Assembly: GCA_015680685.1 (NCBI GenBank)
Contig: MNCI01003892.1
Coordinates: 265,096 to 316,301 of the forward strand
Source of the DNA: Gnetum montanum
Lineage: Eukaryota; Streptophyta; Gnetopsida; Gnetales; Gnetaceae
Direction: 5' to 3'
DNA: 51,206 nucleotides
Part shown: piece by piece, positions 1 to 10,499 of the stretch
Layout of the letters: each line of letters starts with the position of its first letter
How positions within the stretch are numbered: position 1 is the stretch's first letter
Program-made: the position numbers and the translations under genes
Notes under the pieces: model-generated
The model's database searches: none
What the model was told of the DNA's origin: nothing
Seen by the model: only the letters and a program-made list of their open reading frames with translations

Positions 1-461
1 CTAGAATCATGTTGAAACTTGGCATCTCCTCTATGACAGTGAAATATGCACTAGTGGGAAATTGCTCTCCCACCACAAAGGCTAATTTGATTATACCCTT
101 GACTATAACACGTGATCCATTGAAGGATTTTAGACACATGGCTTTGGTTGGCCTGATTTCATCTGCCAAGTGTAGCTTGTCAATGACAGAGTACAAGACT
201 ACGTTTGTTGCTACACCATCATTAACATGTACCCTACGAATGGTACATTGTCCAACACAAATGCTAATGGATAGCGGAGCTATAGTAACCTCCCCTTGTT
301 CAGGGTTGACTTTGATTGTATTATTTTTGAACAATAAAGATGTTGCATTCGATTCCTGTGGTGCAGGGGGCAACATTATTGCACGGATGGATGCCTCATT
401 TGCAGGGATGTCCTCCATAATAGGAATGGAGGCCAAGACCTGGGCCAATGCTTGGCAGTGA
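1..461 (-). pseudogene. pro: Protease region of element A (5' part)
   Basis: Read on the minus strand from 461, a continuous frame begins with the conserved lead-in IPIMEDIPANEASIRAI and runs into RVHVNDGVATNV near 230-200, the position of the retropepsin active site (normally D-S/T-G). Here it reads N-D-G-V. It continues KSFNGSRVIVKG to the window edge. The B and D copies have VDDGVATNV and VDDGAVTNV. Between 461 and 830 the linker can only be read in pieces. Confidence 0.7.
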
Positions 462-829
462 GTAGATGAGGTCATGACCAGGTCATACAAACTCAATGTT
501 GTGTTCTTTTTCTTGAGCATTTTTTTTACTTGGGTTAGTGCAACTGCAAAGTCCTCATCATTAGCCATTGTGTTGGCTTTGACTTGCTCCATGTGGCTTG
601 AGATATAGATCTCTTGGGAGGGGGACTTGGGCTTGGTTTTCTTGGCTTGCTTGGGAGTATGGACCCCAGTGTTTGGTTGCTGCTTGTTAGTTGTGGCTTT
701 TGATTCAGCTGTGGGGATTGCAAGGTGCTCATTTGTCTTCTTGCATTGCCATTTGGTAGGTCTACTTAGGTTGCTAGTGGGGTCAACCCCTAAAGGAGGA
801 GGGATTGAGATGTTGCCTACTGTTGGGTT

Positions 830-1231
830 TCAAGTAGGTGAGGGGCCATCATGTTGTGGCACTCTTATGACAAATGGTGACTTAGGCGGAGTTGTTGTAT
901 GATCAACTTGTTGTAGTACCTTGATAACAACAGGTTTCCTAGCAGTTGTTGTTGCATCATGCCAGTTTAACGTCTTAGCTGATGTTTGTTGTGGAACTTT
1001 GACCACAAAGGATACTGTGGGTGGTCGAGGTGACACTTTGATAACAAAGGGAGGCCTCTTGCTTGTGGAGGTAGAGGGGACCCTTGCCTTTCTGGGAGGC
1101 ACATAGATCACAAAAGGTTGTTGCATAGGTTTAGGCTTACCACCTATGCTAATGGAATTTATGACATCGGAGGTATCATCTGTTTTGGATTGACTCATTG
1201 AGTTGATTACTAATTGGCCACGTTCCATCAT
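830..1231 (-). pseudogene. gag-protease linker of element A with repeated PFVI-V motif
   Basis: An open stretch of 133 codons directly after the zinc knuckle. It contains five spaced copies of a short motif: PFVIYVPP, PFVIKVSP, SFVVKVPQ, PVVIKVLQ and PFVIRVPQ. The same module recurs in B (8100-8300) and D (about 29640-29820). No known domain is recognised. The spacing and repetition suggest a protein-interaction or extended proline-rich spacer, which is inference. Confidence 0.65.
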
Positions 1232-1239
1232 TCTCTACA

Positions 1240-3590
1240 GGTCATCCTACAAAGCATGACAGTTATCTGTACTGTGACTAGCCAATTGGTGGTAATGATA
1301 GTATTGGTCCAACTTGAAGTGTTATGGAACTAGGGGCTCATCTGGCACTGCTAAAGCAGGGTTCCTTAGTAGTTTGTAGTACCTATCATGTTTTTGGCAA
1401 GATATTTCTAATACATGATTGTGTTGGATTTGCCCAGCTTTCAAGAGTTTCTCTAGTAGTTCAAAGGGCTGCATCAGTAGTGGTATATACTTTGAGTGGT
1501 CGTTGCGTTTAAAGTTGGGTCTTGGGGTAGCCCTTGTCAGTGTAGGTGAGTTGCTGCCAGAATTGGTGGTTTTGTTAGTTGGGGCTTGGGGCTGCTTAGC
1601 TGTTGGGCCCTAGTTGGTTTCTTTTGTGCTTGTGGCTACATGCTTGTAAGCGTGTTGGTTTTTGTAGGCCACATAAGCTGAATCATTGCTAGCTTGTGCC
1701 ACCTCCTCTATGCTTTTTTCTTGGGAAAAGGCTTGGCTAAGAGACTTTGGGGCTAGATAATACAATTTGGACTTAATAAAGTCATTTACTGCACCTTTAA
1801 AGATAGTTAGTAGGTGTGTCTCCACTAAGGGTTCATGCATTTGGTTCAATGCAGTGTTCCAATGTTGGAGGAATTTTGACAAGGGCTCTAGAGGCCCTTG
1901 TTTAACTTGCATACGTTGGTCAAGGGTTGCCTTAGGCTTTAGGTTGTACCTAAAGCGTGTCACAAACTTGGTTATGAGATCCTCCAAAGAGGAGATTGAG
2001 GCCTTGGGTAGTGAACAATACTAGCCTAGGGCCTTGCCAGTGAGTGACATGGGAAATACGCGTATGATGGTGTGTGGCCAAGCTTGAAGGAGTAGGCATT
2101 TAGATCAAAATATGACCAAGTGTGCATTGGGTTCCCTTCACCGTTGTACTTGGTAAATTGAGGCAATTGGGCCCCAGTTTGGAGAGTTAGAGGTGGTGCC
2201 GCAGGACTTATGAGATCATCTTGGTAAAAGTCCACTACCTTAATGGTGTTAGAGGAGGTAGCCTTAAGTCAGTTGATCTCCTCCGTCAAGCTTTGTATCA
2301 GCTAGAATTCCTGATCAAAGCTTGGGGATGTGCTAGCCGGTTACATTGGATGGGCTTGGGTTAGTTGTGGGGTTTGTCAGTTTAACATCGTAGTGGACGA
2401 GTGTTGCTAGTTTAACATCATAGCGGACGATTGTTGATGTAATGGTTGAGAGATGGGTGCAGTTATTTGAGTGGGCCACACATGGGTGGGTTCGATGGAC
2501 ACCGTAGACACCGATGAGACAGGAAAGAAGTAGGATGCCTGAGTTGTTTGGAGCTGGGAGGTGGCCCCTGCATGAGCATAGCACTGGGCGAATGAATTAG
2601 TTGCTTGTGAAGAAGGCTGAATTGACATGGTCACTATCTTGGAGGGGATGGATGGACCAAACTGAGGAGAGGCTATACTAGGGAGTGGTTGTTGGAAGAT
2701 AGTGTGGAGCTGGCTCCCATGTTTGTAGTGGGCCTCAAGCGCATCTTCCTCATTCTATGAGGCTTCCTCATGGGTTGTCCCTACATCATGTTTGTTTGCA
2801 CAGATGAGTTCAGATAACAATTGGTGGTAGGGCTCCGTGAGTGGGATTATTGGGGGGGGGTGTCAAACCCCGAAAAGAAGTTTTATTGAAACTAAAGGTG
2901 CATCAATTACAACAACTTGAATAAGTCATAGGGTTAAGGGAAGGGGAAAAATGAGAGCATCGTGAATGGCACTTGGGAAACACCTTAGAAATAAACTAGT
3001 ATTAGAGGAGGTACCCCAAGTTGGGGCACAACTAAATGTTCACACAGACTAGCTTTTTACAAAATAGAATAACATAGAATTAGATGAGGCAAAGAGCTCT
3101 CAATTAAGGATAGAGGGAATGCAAATGGTGAATCCACATAATAAAAGGAAAAACTTCCTTGCAGAGATTATTGATGCTAAGTGTAACTGAAACACATAGG
3201 TCTTTCCCATAGCTGCAGGAGATGAACCAATTGATGACTGTCCAGATTGAACTTGGATGCTTGAGATGTGAGTTGAAAATAGGTTAGGTGAAAGATCTGC
3301 AACACCTCCAACCTGGTAAGTAAACATTTGTTAGAATACTCTTCGTGAGTGGGATTATGTCGAAAAAAGAGGGCCTATACTCCCATCTATTTCGATGGAC
3401 TCATTCATAATCTTGTTTTGCCTCTAAATCGAGGTAATCCACTGGTAGTCTTGCTTGAATTTTGGCACAAACAAAGTTGTATTGTTCGTGGCTTAATGTG
3501 GCATGCTTTGGCTGGATCGTGGTATCAAATGTGTTAGACACCAATGTGGAAGGTTGACTTGGATTCATATTCACAGATCAGGTTGTGAGA
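1240..3590 (-). pseudogene. gag: gag pseudogene of element A
   Basis: Decayed capsid/nucleocapsid gene, broken by stops, frameshifts and the 493-bp insert. The N-terminal block ending DIIPLTEPYHQLL matches gag of G (residues about 103-116) and is split by the insert. Next come a variable linker, then the capsid core beginning FTKYNGEGNP (about 2160), with a frame containing RYNLKPKATLDQRM and later AYVAYKNQHA (about 1650). A degraded zinc knuckle follows near 1290-1240: YHYHQLASHSTDNCHAL, where the first Cys of the C/H pattern is now Tyr. The order matches B and D. Family assignment to retrotransposon gag is firm; the ends are approximate. Confidence 0.8.
2851..3343 (-). mobile_element. 493-bp insert with 15-bp target duplication
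   Basis: The 15-bp word CGTGAGTGGGATTAT is present at 2836-2850 and again at 3344-3358, and joining across it restores the gag reading (DIIPLT then EPYHQLL). The insert therefore arrived after A. On the minus strand it carries an open frame of 75 codons (3327-3100) with no family I recognise, then a 3' UTR-like tail with AATAAAAC (about 2884-2891) close to its end, finishing in a C-run. A long target duplication plus a polyadenylation-like signal suggests LINE-machinery mobilisation: a 5'-truncated LINE, a SINE or a processed retrocopy. There is no poly(A) tail and there are no terminal inverted repeats. The end contains the hairpin GGGGTGTCAAACCCC. Confidence 0.7.
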
Positions 3591-4090
3591 GTTGCTATTT
3601 GCAAAAAATGGCTAACTCTGAAAATAGCAGAAAATGGCAGGAAAATAACTAAATCTAAAAATAGCTGAAAATGGAAAAAATGGCTAACTCTGAAAACAGC
3701 AGAAAATAGCTAAATCTGCCAGTAGCAAAAAAAAACAACAACAAAAAAATAACTAAATCTACCGGTAGCAAGAAAAATGTTGTTTGCAGAAATGGCTAAT
3801 TCTAAAAATAGCAAAAAATGGCTAAATTTTTTAGTAGTAAGAAAAATAGTAGAAAAAAATGATTAAATGTGCTGGTAGTAAGAAAAATGTTGCTTGCAGA
3901 AAATGGCTAATTCTGAAAACAGTAGAAAATGGCTAAATCTGCCAGTATCAGGAAAAATAGCAGAAAAAATGATTAAATCTACTAGTAGCAAGAAAATAGT
4001 AGATAACAGGAAAATAGCAGAAAAAAAAAGAAAATAAATGACTAAATCTGCCGATAGCAGAAAAATGGCCAAGTGCAAAAATACAGAAAA
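3590..4090 (-). repeat. Tandem array in the 5' leader of element A
   Basis: Degenerate A-rich repeat (plus strand words AAAATGGCTAA, TCTGCCAGTAGCA, AGAAAAATAGCAG) of roughly 110 bp, seen for instance as two copies starting near 3773 and 3883. It lies between primer site and gag. The element B leader also carries an array at this position (5655-5830), but with unrelated sequence. Confidence 0.65.
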
Positions 4091-4096
4091 AATAGG

Positions 4097-4113
4097 CCCT
4101 CCTTCTAGTGCCA
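4097..4113 (-). promoter_or_regulatory. Primer-binding site of element A
   Basis: Minus strand TGGCACTAGAAGGAGGG, one transition from the intact site of element G (TGGCGCTAGAAGGAGGG). It begins with TGG, complementary to a tRNA CCA end, right after the LTR. I cannot name the tRNA with certainty. Confidence 0.8.
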
Positions 4114-4730
4114 AAAAACTATAGTGACAGAAAATGTTGGTGGCTGGAAACACCGAGAGGTTTTCGAGCGCACAGGGTAACCCTGAATCCACACAAGGGC
4201 AGTGCTAGAGAAAATAGATTCAGGGTGCCCTGAATAGTCTGGTTGATCAGACAGGGACTTAATCGGTGTACAATAACCCTTTTGTAAATAATAAAAGAAA
4301 ATGCAATGTGCACAATAGTAGGAACGTGGTAAAGTGCATAACAAGGTAGTGAACACGATTTAATGCTTAACAATGCCAAATAAATGCTATGATCAGTCAA
4401 AAAGAGAGTTTGAATAAAAAGATACAATACCCTGAAAAAGGGTACAGGTATACAAAGTGTACAATAGGCACAATAGGAGCGAAATCACAGCCTTGGTAGT
4501 GTTGGGCTGTAAAATCTAGTGCTCATTGTGATAAACTGTGCCTCCTGGGTCAGTGGTCACAATATACCATGTAATGCACCTCTCTAATGGTGTGGTATGT
4601 TGTGCTCTGGGTCTCGTTCGCCCATGGAGCTAAGTGCCAAAATGCCCAAAAAAAATGCCTTGCTGGTGAAGAAATTGAAGCCTTCCCCCCTTTTTTCCTC
4701 TCTTCTCCTTTCCAAAAAAGAGGACGTAGA

Positions 4731-4740
4731 GATATTTATA
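4731..4740 (-). promoter_or_regulatory. TATA box of element A LTR
   Basis: Minus strand TATAAATATC, preceded by CTAGCCC. The surrounding block (CCACATGGCA about 45 nt upstream) aligns with CCACTTGGCA...CAATAAATAG in the B 3' LTR (20854-20863) and with TTACAAATAC in G (49398-49407), so the position is conserved across the family. Transcription start would be roughly 30 nt downstream, near 4700. Confidence 0.7.
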
Positions 4741-4789
4741 GGGCTAGGGTTAGTCTAAAATGCAGATCTGGTGCCATGTGGCAGTGCGG

Positions 4790-5045
4790 TAGGTAACAAC
4801 GTGTAACAGCGCATAACAAAACGTAACATCATGTAACAATGTATAACATCATGTAACAACACATAACAGTGTAGTGTAATAGGGTGTTACGCTACGCTAT
4901 ACAGTGTAACAACGCATAACATCATATAACAGCACGTAACAGCATAGCATAATAGGGTGTTACCCTATGCTACTCTACGCTATGTAGCGTAACTGTGCAT
5001 AATATCATGTAATAGCGTGTAACAGCGTAGCGTTACAAGCTGTTA
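4790..5045. repeat. U3 array of GTAACA and TACGCT/AGCGTA palindromes
   Basis: Dense, imperfect short repeats such as CGTAACATCATGTAACA alternate with inverted pairs such as GTTACGCTACGCTA and TAGCGTAACT. Several can pair with neighbours, so single-stranded forms would fold into many hairpins. The repeat lies upstream of the TATA box, where enhancer-like arrays of LTRs usually sit. Sequence is related in core, but not in unit, to the arrays in the B and G LTRs. Confidence 0.7.
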
Positions 5046-5119
5046 AAAGTATCATCTTTCTGACACTTAGAAAAAATCTACAGTCGAGATGCCTAAACCT
5101 AAAATTTTGTGGTGTTTCA

Positions 5120-5460
5120 CTTAGTAGAATGCTAGTCTTTGTGACCAAACACCCCTAAGGTTGTGACTATGCTATCCACTATGCCTATTATACAGCGTGT
5201 ACCTTCGAATCCCAGTTGGTGTTAACTATGCTCAACCCCATTTGGGGTGGCATTCTGCATCAAACACTTAGCACCATTTCACATCAACATTATAGCTAAT
5301 GACATTGCATCCCCATCACATCTGGTAACTCCTTGTTCAATCGACCAAACCATTCAAGGCACCTCATCTTCACCTCTAGTAGGCTCTTATGTGGACTTGG
5401 GGTTAGGCTATGTGCCCATGGACCTTGGTGTTCCAACAGCCAACATTTTTGGTAGCCACA
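5120..5460 (+). repeat. 5' LTR of element B, 3' portion only
   Basis: Aligns with about 21030-21552 of the B 3' LTR (shared words CCAAACACCCCTAAG, AACACTTAGCACCATTTC and the U5 block) and ends CA just before the primer site. Element A inserted at 5119/5120 removed the rest from view. Compared with the 3' LTR it lacks about 170 bp (including the CT microsatellite); the gap lies between two related CTCAACCCCATT words, consistent with deletion between direct repeats. Confidence 0.8.
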
Positions 5461-5465
5461 GTTTC

Positions 5466-5482
5466 TAGCACTAAAAGGAGGG
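5466..5482 (+). promoter_or_regulatory. Primer-binding site of element B
   Basis: TAGCACTAAAAGGAGGG, a C/G-decayed copy of the element G site, 5 nt after the LTR end at 5460. Confidence 0.75.
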
Positions 5483-5654
5483 CCAAAACCATCTCTTCTT
5501 TTTCAAACTTTGTTGTGGTTATCTCTACATGTGCATTAGTAGCTAGATCTTAGGCTGATGCATGTGTTGTTTACTAACTAGTTGGTGTAGACTGATCTTC
5601 ATTGTTGGTTTCCCTGGAACCCCCGCGTAGCAACCCCAAAGCATGCATATCCAT

Positions 5655-5830
5655 TTCCTTACACTTTTAGTTAGAGTATAGTCAGCCCCTAGTGTAGAGA
5701 CCATAGTTAGCTTTCTGGTGTGGAGAACGTAGTTAGCCTTAGCATAGAGAGCATAGTCAGCTTTTTGGTATGGAGATCATAGTCAACCTCTAGCATTGAG
5801 AGTGTAGTCAGCATAGTCAGTGGTGTTAGC
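5655..5830 (+). repeat. Leader array of element B (GGAGAnCGTAGT motif)
   Basis: Five or so degenerate copies of a unit of roughly 33 bp built on GTGTGGAGAACGTAGTTAGC (for example near 5711, 5741 and 5773). The same GGAGAGCGTAGT core occurs in the U3 of the B 3' LTR (20180-20440) and in the interval 14220-15400. Here it lies between primer site and gag. Confidence 0.65.
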
Positions 5831-5949
5831 AGTATTTCGTCATTAGAAACTCTTGTAGTTCCCATTTGAAACTTAATCTGCTTCCATGAACCCCGAATAG
5901 TCTTCAACATTAGTGCCAAGAACACTCGTTGTCTTACCCATCAAACAAG

Positions 5950-8560
5950 AAACTAGGATTGACAACCTGGGAAATCTTATCATGGTAGAGTGAAGGAAAT
6001 CCCTTAGGCTACGCAAGCAAGACCTAGAGTATGCCTTACTAAGTGATGAAAAATACAACTTCATATGCACAAAAATTCAAGTAAGGCTACCTGTAAATCA
6101 CATCAACAAGGAAGCAAAATTAGGTTATGAGCTTATCCGTCAGAATGGAAAGGTACATCCCCTTCTCACTCGATGTCATCCCATTCATAGAGCCCTACCA
6201 TTGGATGTTAGCCCAGCTCATCCGAGCAAGTGAGAGTGAAGTAGGAACAAACTATGAGAAGCCCCTATAGGAAGAAGAGGATGAGTTCAAAGCTTGCTCT
6301 AAGCATGAGGACTCTTTCCACAGTATCTTTTAATGAGTAACTCTTGGTTTGACTCTCTCACAGTCCCATTCACCCATTCTCCTTTAGATGGTCATAGCAC
6401 CAACATCACCTTCCAAGTCAACACTTGTTATAGTAATGCATCAGATGTAACATACACATTATTATGTCGTTGTTTCCTTTACATTTCCCTTCATGGCATC
6501 ATTTCCATCCATGCATCCATCACTGCTCAGCATGATTGCATGAACTCAACCACACTTCCATGCAAGGCCCATCTCTATGCCTGAAACAACTCAAGCACCT
6601 TATGTCCTACATGCTTTTTTGGTGCCCCTGACATCAGTGCAACCCATGTTTGCATTTCCTACCCCAATCATTGCCCCTACAATGTGGTCCATACATCATG
6701 TGCATTTGGTGATTCTGCAATCTACAACCAAGCCATGGACCACATAGTTGGTCCAACAACAAATCACACAACTAGCACAATCGACTAGAACATCTCACAA
6801 CTTAGACCAAGCATTTCAGATGATTCAAAGCCTAATAGAAGAGGTGAAGTGGCTCAAAGCCACCTCCTTCAAAATCATCAAAGTGGTGAACTTTTAGAAG
6901 GATGATTCCATAAGTTTTTTGGTCCCACCTCTAACTCTTCTAGTTAGAGTCCCACTCCTTTAGTTCACCAAATACAATGGTGAGGGGAACCCCAACATAC
7001 ATCTAGTCACGTTTAGGTCAAATTTCTTACTACTGCAAGCATAACCACATGCCATCATATGCGTGTTTGCCATGTCACTCACTGGCAAGGCATTAGATTG
7101 GTACTATGCCTTGCCTAGAAGCTCGATCTCCTCTTTGGAGGTTCTTTTGTGCCAATTTGTAATGCACTTCAAGTACAACTTGAAGTTGGAGACAACTCTA
7201 GCTCACTAGATGAAAATCAAACAAGGCCACCTAGAGTATGTGCAAAAATTCATTTAATGCTAAAGTCCCTCGTTAAATGAAATACGAGAGCCAATAGCTA
7301 AAACACACCTACTAGCCATCTTTAAGGATGCAATCAATGACTTCATAAAGTTGAAACTATATTACTTAGGCTTGTAGTCTCTAAGCCAAGCTTTTGCTCA
7401 AACTAAGAGCACCCAAGATGTGGTAGAAGTCAATAAGGTCCCAACCTATGTGGCTTACAAAAACCAACATGTAAGGAATGATAAGGATAAGGGAAAGCTG
7501 AGTGCAATGATGGTGACTATGGCCAAAGAGGCCAAACCAACCAACCCAAAGCTAGTGGTTATGCAACCCAAGGCCCCAGCTAACAACAAAGTTTCCAATC
7601 CTAGCACTACAGCAACCAACTAAATCATGTCATCAATGGACATAATGCAAGCTACTCCAAGGTCTAACTTTGAGTGCAAGGATCGCTCCAAGTATATTCC
7701 ATTCCATTGAAACCTTTGGAGCTATTGGATTAATAGTTGAAATTTGGATGCATCTAGTACAAGCCAGTTTCTGAAGATGCTCATAAAATACATTATAGAT
7801 ATTACGAGCTGCTAAGGAATATTGCATCTATAATACTAAATGAACCTCTGGTCCCAAAACACTTTAAGCTGAACCAATTCTACCACTACCACTAGTTGCC
7901 TAACCATAACAACAATTTTTGCATAGTCTTGTAGGATGATATGCAAAGAATGATTAACAAAGGTAAACTAGTACTTGACACTGCTAACTTGGTTAAACCC
8001 TAGAATAAATCTATGAAGGTGTACAATGATCCTTGAAATGTAGATGATGTTTGCTATGTCATAAATGCTATCAGCATTGATGATAAGGTAGAACTAGTGC
8101 AACGGCCATTCTTGGTCCATGTGCCCTCTAGTAGCACAAGGGTCCCCTTAGCCCCTACTAGTTCAAGTCCCCCTTTTGTCGTTAGAGTGTCACCCCAAGC
8201 ACCTACAATGCCCTTCATGGTTAGGGTCTTGTAGCATGTTGCAACAACAACTGTTCAGCCATCCTTTATTGTTAGGATGCCACAATAGCCTGGCCCCATA
8301 CCTACCCAAAGCTCAGTAGTTAGCAATGCATTAATTCCTTCCCATCCAAGAGAAGACTCTATTGGCAACATGGGTAGATCACTAAGATGGCAACACCAAA
8401 TGCTCAATGAACATCTCGTAGACTAGATGGTAAGGGAACGTCAAGAGAAAAGTGCACTAGGTCTACCAAAGGTGGTACCCATATTTGCAATCCCTATGGG
8501 CAAGACAATTGAAGAGGCCATGATGAGCAAATCACAAGGAGAATAGAGGCCCCTAAACAA
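5950..8560 (+). pseudogene. gag: gag pseudogene of element B
   Basis: Full-length but decayed gag. The N-terminal block KYNFICTKIQVRLP starts at 6051 and matches G residues 64-76, followed by DVIPFIEPYHWML. The capsid core starts FTKYNGEGNPN at 6964 and contains MSLTGKALDWYYALPRSSI, the usual retrotransposon gag signature, then YNLKLETTL and YVAYKNQHVR (7450). A degraded zinc knuckle lies near 7875-7950. The PF(I/V)V(R/H)V linker repeats follow at 8100-8300. Stops are mostly TAG/TGA from CAG, CGA or TGG, as expected from methyl-C decay. Boundaries are approximate. Confidence 0.85.
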
Positions 8561-8770
8561 GCCATGTAAATCAAGCCCAAGTCACCTTTTCAAGAGATCC
8601 ATCTCTTAGGACACATGGAAGAAGTCAAGGCTAGCAAAAGAACAACTAATGGCAAAGACTTTGTGGATGCATTAGCCCAAGACAAACAAGAACTTAAATA
8701 GAAGAACACAACATTGGGATTATATGACCTAATCATAACCTTATCTACCCACAACAAAGCACTGGTGTAG

Positions 8771-9500
8771 ATGTTGACCTTCATTCCTATTATGGAGGAA
8801 ATCCCTGTAGATGAGAACTCCATCCATGTAGTGATGCTACCCCCTACACCACAGGAATTGAGTTCCATGTTCCTAGCATTTCATGATGAAGAAATTAAGG
8901 TTAATCTTGAGAAGGGCAAGGTCATAATAGCCTCCATGTTCATCACCATACAAGTTAGATAATGCAAGATTCAGAGAGTGCATGTTGATGATGGAGTTGC
9001 AACAAATGTGATTCTTTACACCATTATGGACAAACTAGGCCTCATGAACCAAATCAAGCTAATGAAAACCACATGTCTAAAATCCTTCAATGGGTGCTAT
9101 GTCATCATTAGGCATACATTCATCATAGCCTTTATAGTAGGGAAGAAATTCTCCACCACCATTGAATTCATCATTGTAGAGGAAATGTTAGGCTTTAACT
9201 TGATATTGTGCAAACCTTGGCTGGCCCAATTACAAGTTGTATCCTCTCCGATTCAGCAAGAAATCCAACTCCCATATGAAGGTGGCAATGTTATCATCCA
9301 TGGTGATAATGCTACCCCTTTGGCCGTCAACAACATAGATGCGAAGCAAGGGCTGGAAGTGGAATTTCTTGATGATGTGCCTATGGTGAACGATGAGATG
9401 TGTGAGGTGGACACACACAAAAAGATAGAAGAAGCTGATCACCTACTGTAAGATGCCTTGTGGGTAGAATTACTCTTTGACATAGCGAGTGAGGGTCAAG
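8771..9500 (+). pseudogene. pro: Protease of element B
   Basis: Lead-in IPIMEEIPVDENSIHVV (8789 on) is followed, after one stop, by the retropepsin-like segment starting MHVDDGVATNVILYTIMDKLGL at 8978. The active-site triad position reads D-D-G rather than D-S/T-G. Downstream GFNLILCKPWLAQL corresponds to the flap-distal ILGRPWL motif typical of plant Gypsy proteases, and YEGGNVIIHGDN closes the domain. The frame stays open for 157 codons to 9451, unusually well kept for this element. After about 9500 coding resemblance stops, and the RT expected next appears only at 15.9 kb. Confidence 0.8.
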
Positions 9501-9880
9501 GAGACTACTAAATAGTGTAATCTAGCCCTACATGCCTCCTAACCTACACCGAATTCAGAAGCAATTGCATGACTAATGTACCCCCTTAGCCCAAAATGCA
9601 CTAGGTTCCTACCTACCATTTACTTCTATGCACTATGTATTGTATCTTTTGCTTACATTACATTTGTTTTACATTAGATTAGCATGGTAGAATGTTATTT
9701 TCATGTAGCTTGATTACTTAGGTTATGCACCTGTTTGCTTCGTTTATGCATTTATTTGCTTTCTTTATGCATTTGTCTACTTTGTTTACACATTTACTCA
9801 TTTATTTTACCCTTTTGCAGTTATTATGTTAATGCATGAAAAACATCAAAATGCATAAAAACCATAAACACAAAAATTAC
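9501..9880. other. AT-rich interval after protease of B
   Basis: No coding signal. T-rich degenerate repeats of the type TTTATGCATTTATTTGCTTT occur at 9720-9800. A possible splice donor (CGA|GTGAGG, about 9488) lies just upstream; with the acceptor-like TTTTATAG at 15665 it would match the intron known between protease and RT in Ogre elements, but nothing here proves splicing. Confidence 0.4.
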
Positions 9881-9899
9881 CAGAAAGAAAGATAGCAAC

Positions 9900-10230
9900 A
9901 CAAGGCCCAGAATGGCCTTAAGCTAGCAATACCTTAAAACTATCGTAGTGGCCATAAATGACCTTAAACTATCACTCTTAATCCCCTTGCAGCAACCTAG
10001 AATGACCTTAAACTAGTGACATAGTGGCCACAACCATAACAAGGGATAGCAATATGAGGCCCAAAATCACCTTAAACTATGTTAATAACATTGGGCTGAA
10101 AAGGCCTTAAACTATCGCTTTAGCTCACTATGGCCTTAAACTAGCAACGCATGGCCAGAATTGGCTAAAAACTAGCATTGGCCCTCTTGCTATGGCCTTA
10201 AACTAGTGTGAGGCTTGTCAAGTCTTTAAA
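9900..10230 (+). repeat. GGCCTTAAACTAGCA minisatellite, upstream copy
   Basis: At least eight degenerate units around the core GGCCTTAAACTAGCAA (for instance at 9913, 9961, 10000, 10069, 10107, 10131 and 10193), with variable 25-50 bp spacing. The same core in the same element orientation recurs at 18500-18680 in B and at 28140-28250 and 23975-24155 in D. Confidence 0.75.
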
Positions 10231-10499
10231 CCGGCAATAGACTCACTATAGCTCACAATGGCCCAGACTCGCATACTCATAGCAAATGCAATAACAAGTG
10301 TAATAAAATGACCATATACAGATAAAATTTTACACATAGAATTTGGCAAATAAGCATCCATAATAAATTTCATATGAATATCGATACATAGCATGAGTAG
10401 CATCTCAAAAATGCCTAGAGGGAAAGTACATCTATCCATGCTCAACCAGTAGTACCAAGTAGATGTGGAGGTTTTGCTTCCTCCACTAGGTAAAAGCAT

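Larger units (their letters stand above)
1..5119 (-). mobile_element. Element A: Tat-like Ty3/Gypsy retrotransposon, 5' part
   Basis: Minus-strand element reading from a 5' LTR (4120-5119) through primer site, leader array, gag, linker and the start of protease, cut by the left window edge. It is placed inside the 5' LTR of element B: B LTR sequence resumes at 5120 and aligns with positions about 21030-21552 of the B 3' LTR. The other end of A and its target duplication lie outside the window (the candidate 5 bp on this side is CTTAG, 5120-5124). All coding frames carry stops. The lineage call (Tat-like) rests on the shared family features and on the dual RNase H seen in the related element B; A itself shows no pol here. 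Confidence 0.85.
4120..5119 (-). repeat. 5' LTR of element A
   Basis: On the minus strand the LTR starts TGAAACACC at 5119 and ends CTATA at 4120, a decayed form of the TTACA end of element G, followed by a 6-nt spacer and the primer site. The last 170 bp align clearly with the U5 ends of the B and G LTRs (for example the block matching AAGTCCCTGTCTGATC). U3 holds a degenerate GTAACA array (about 4790-5045) and a TATA box at 4731-4740. About 1.0 kb, shorter than the LTRs of B (1.43 kb) and G (1.75 kb), mostly because the U3 arrays differ in length. Confidence 0.85.

Noticed and set aside
9-461. 150-codon plus-strand open frame at the window start
   Set aside because: The minus strand of the same stretch reads as the conserved protease lead-in and active site of element A.
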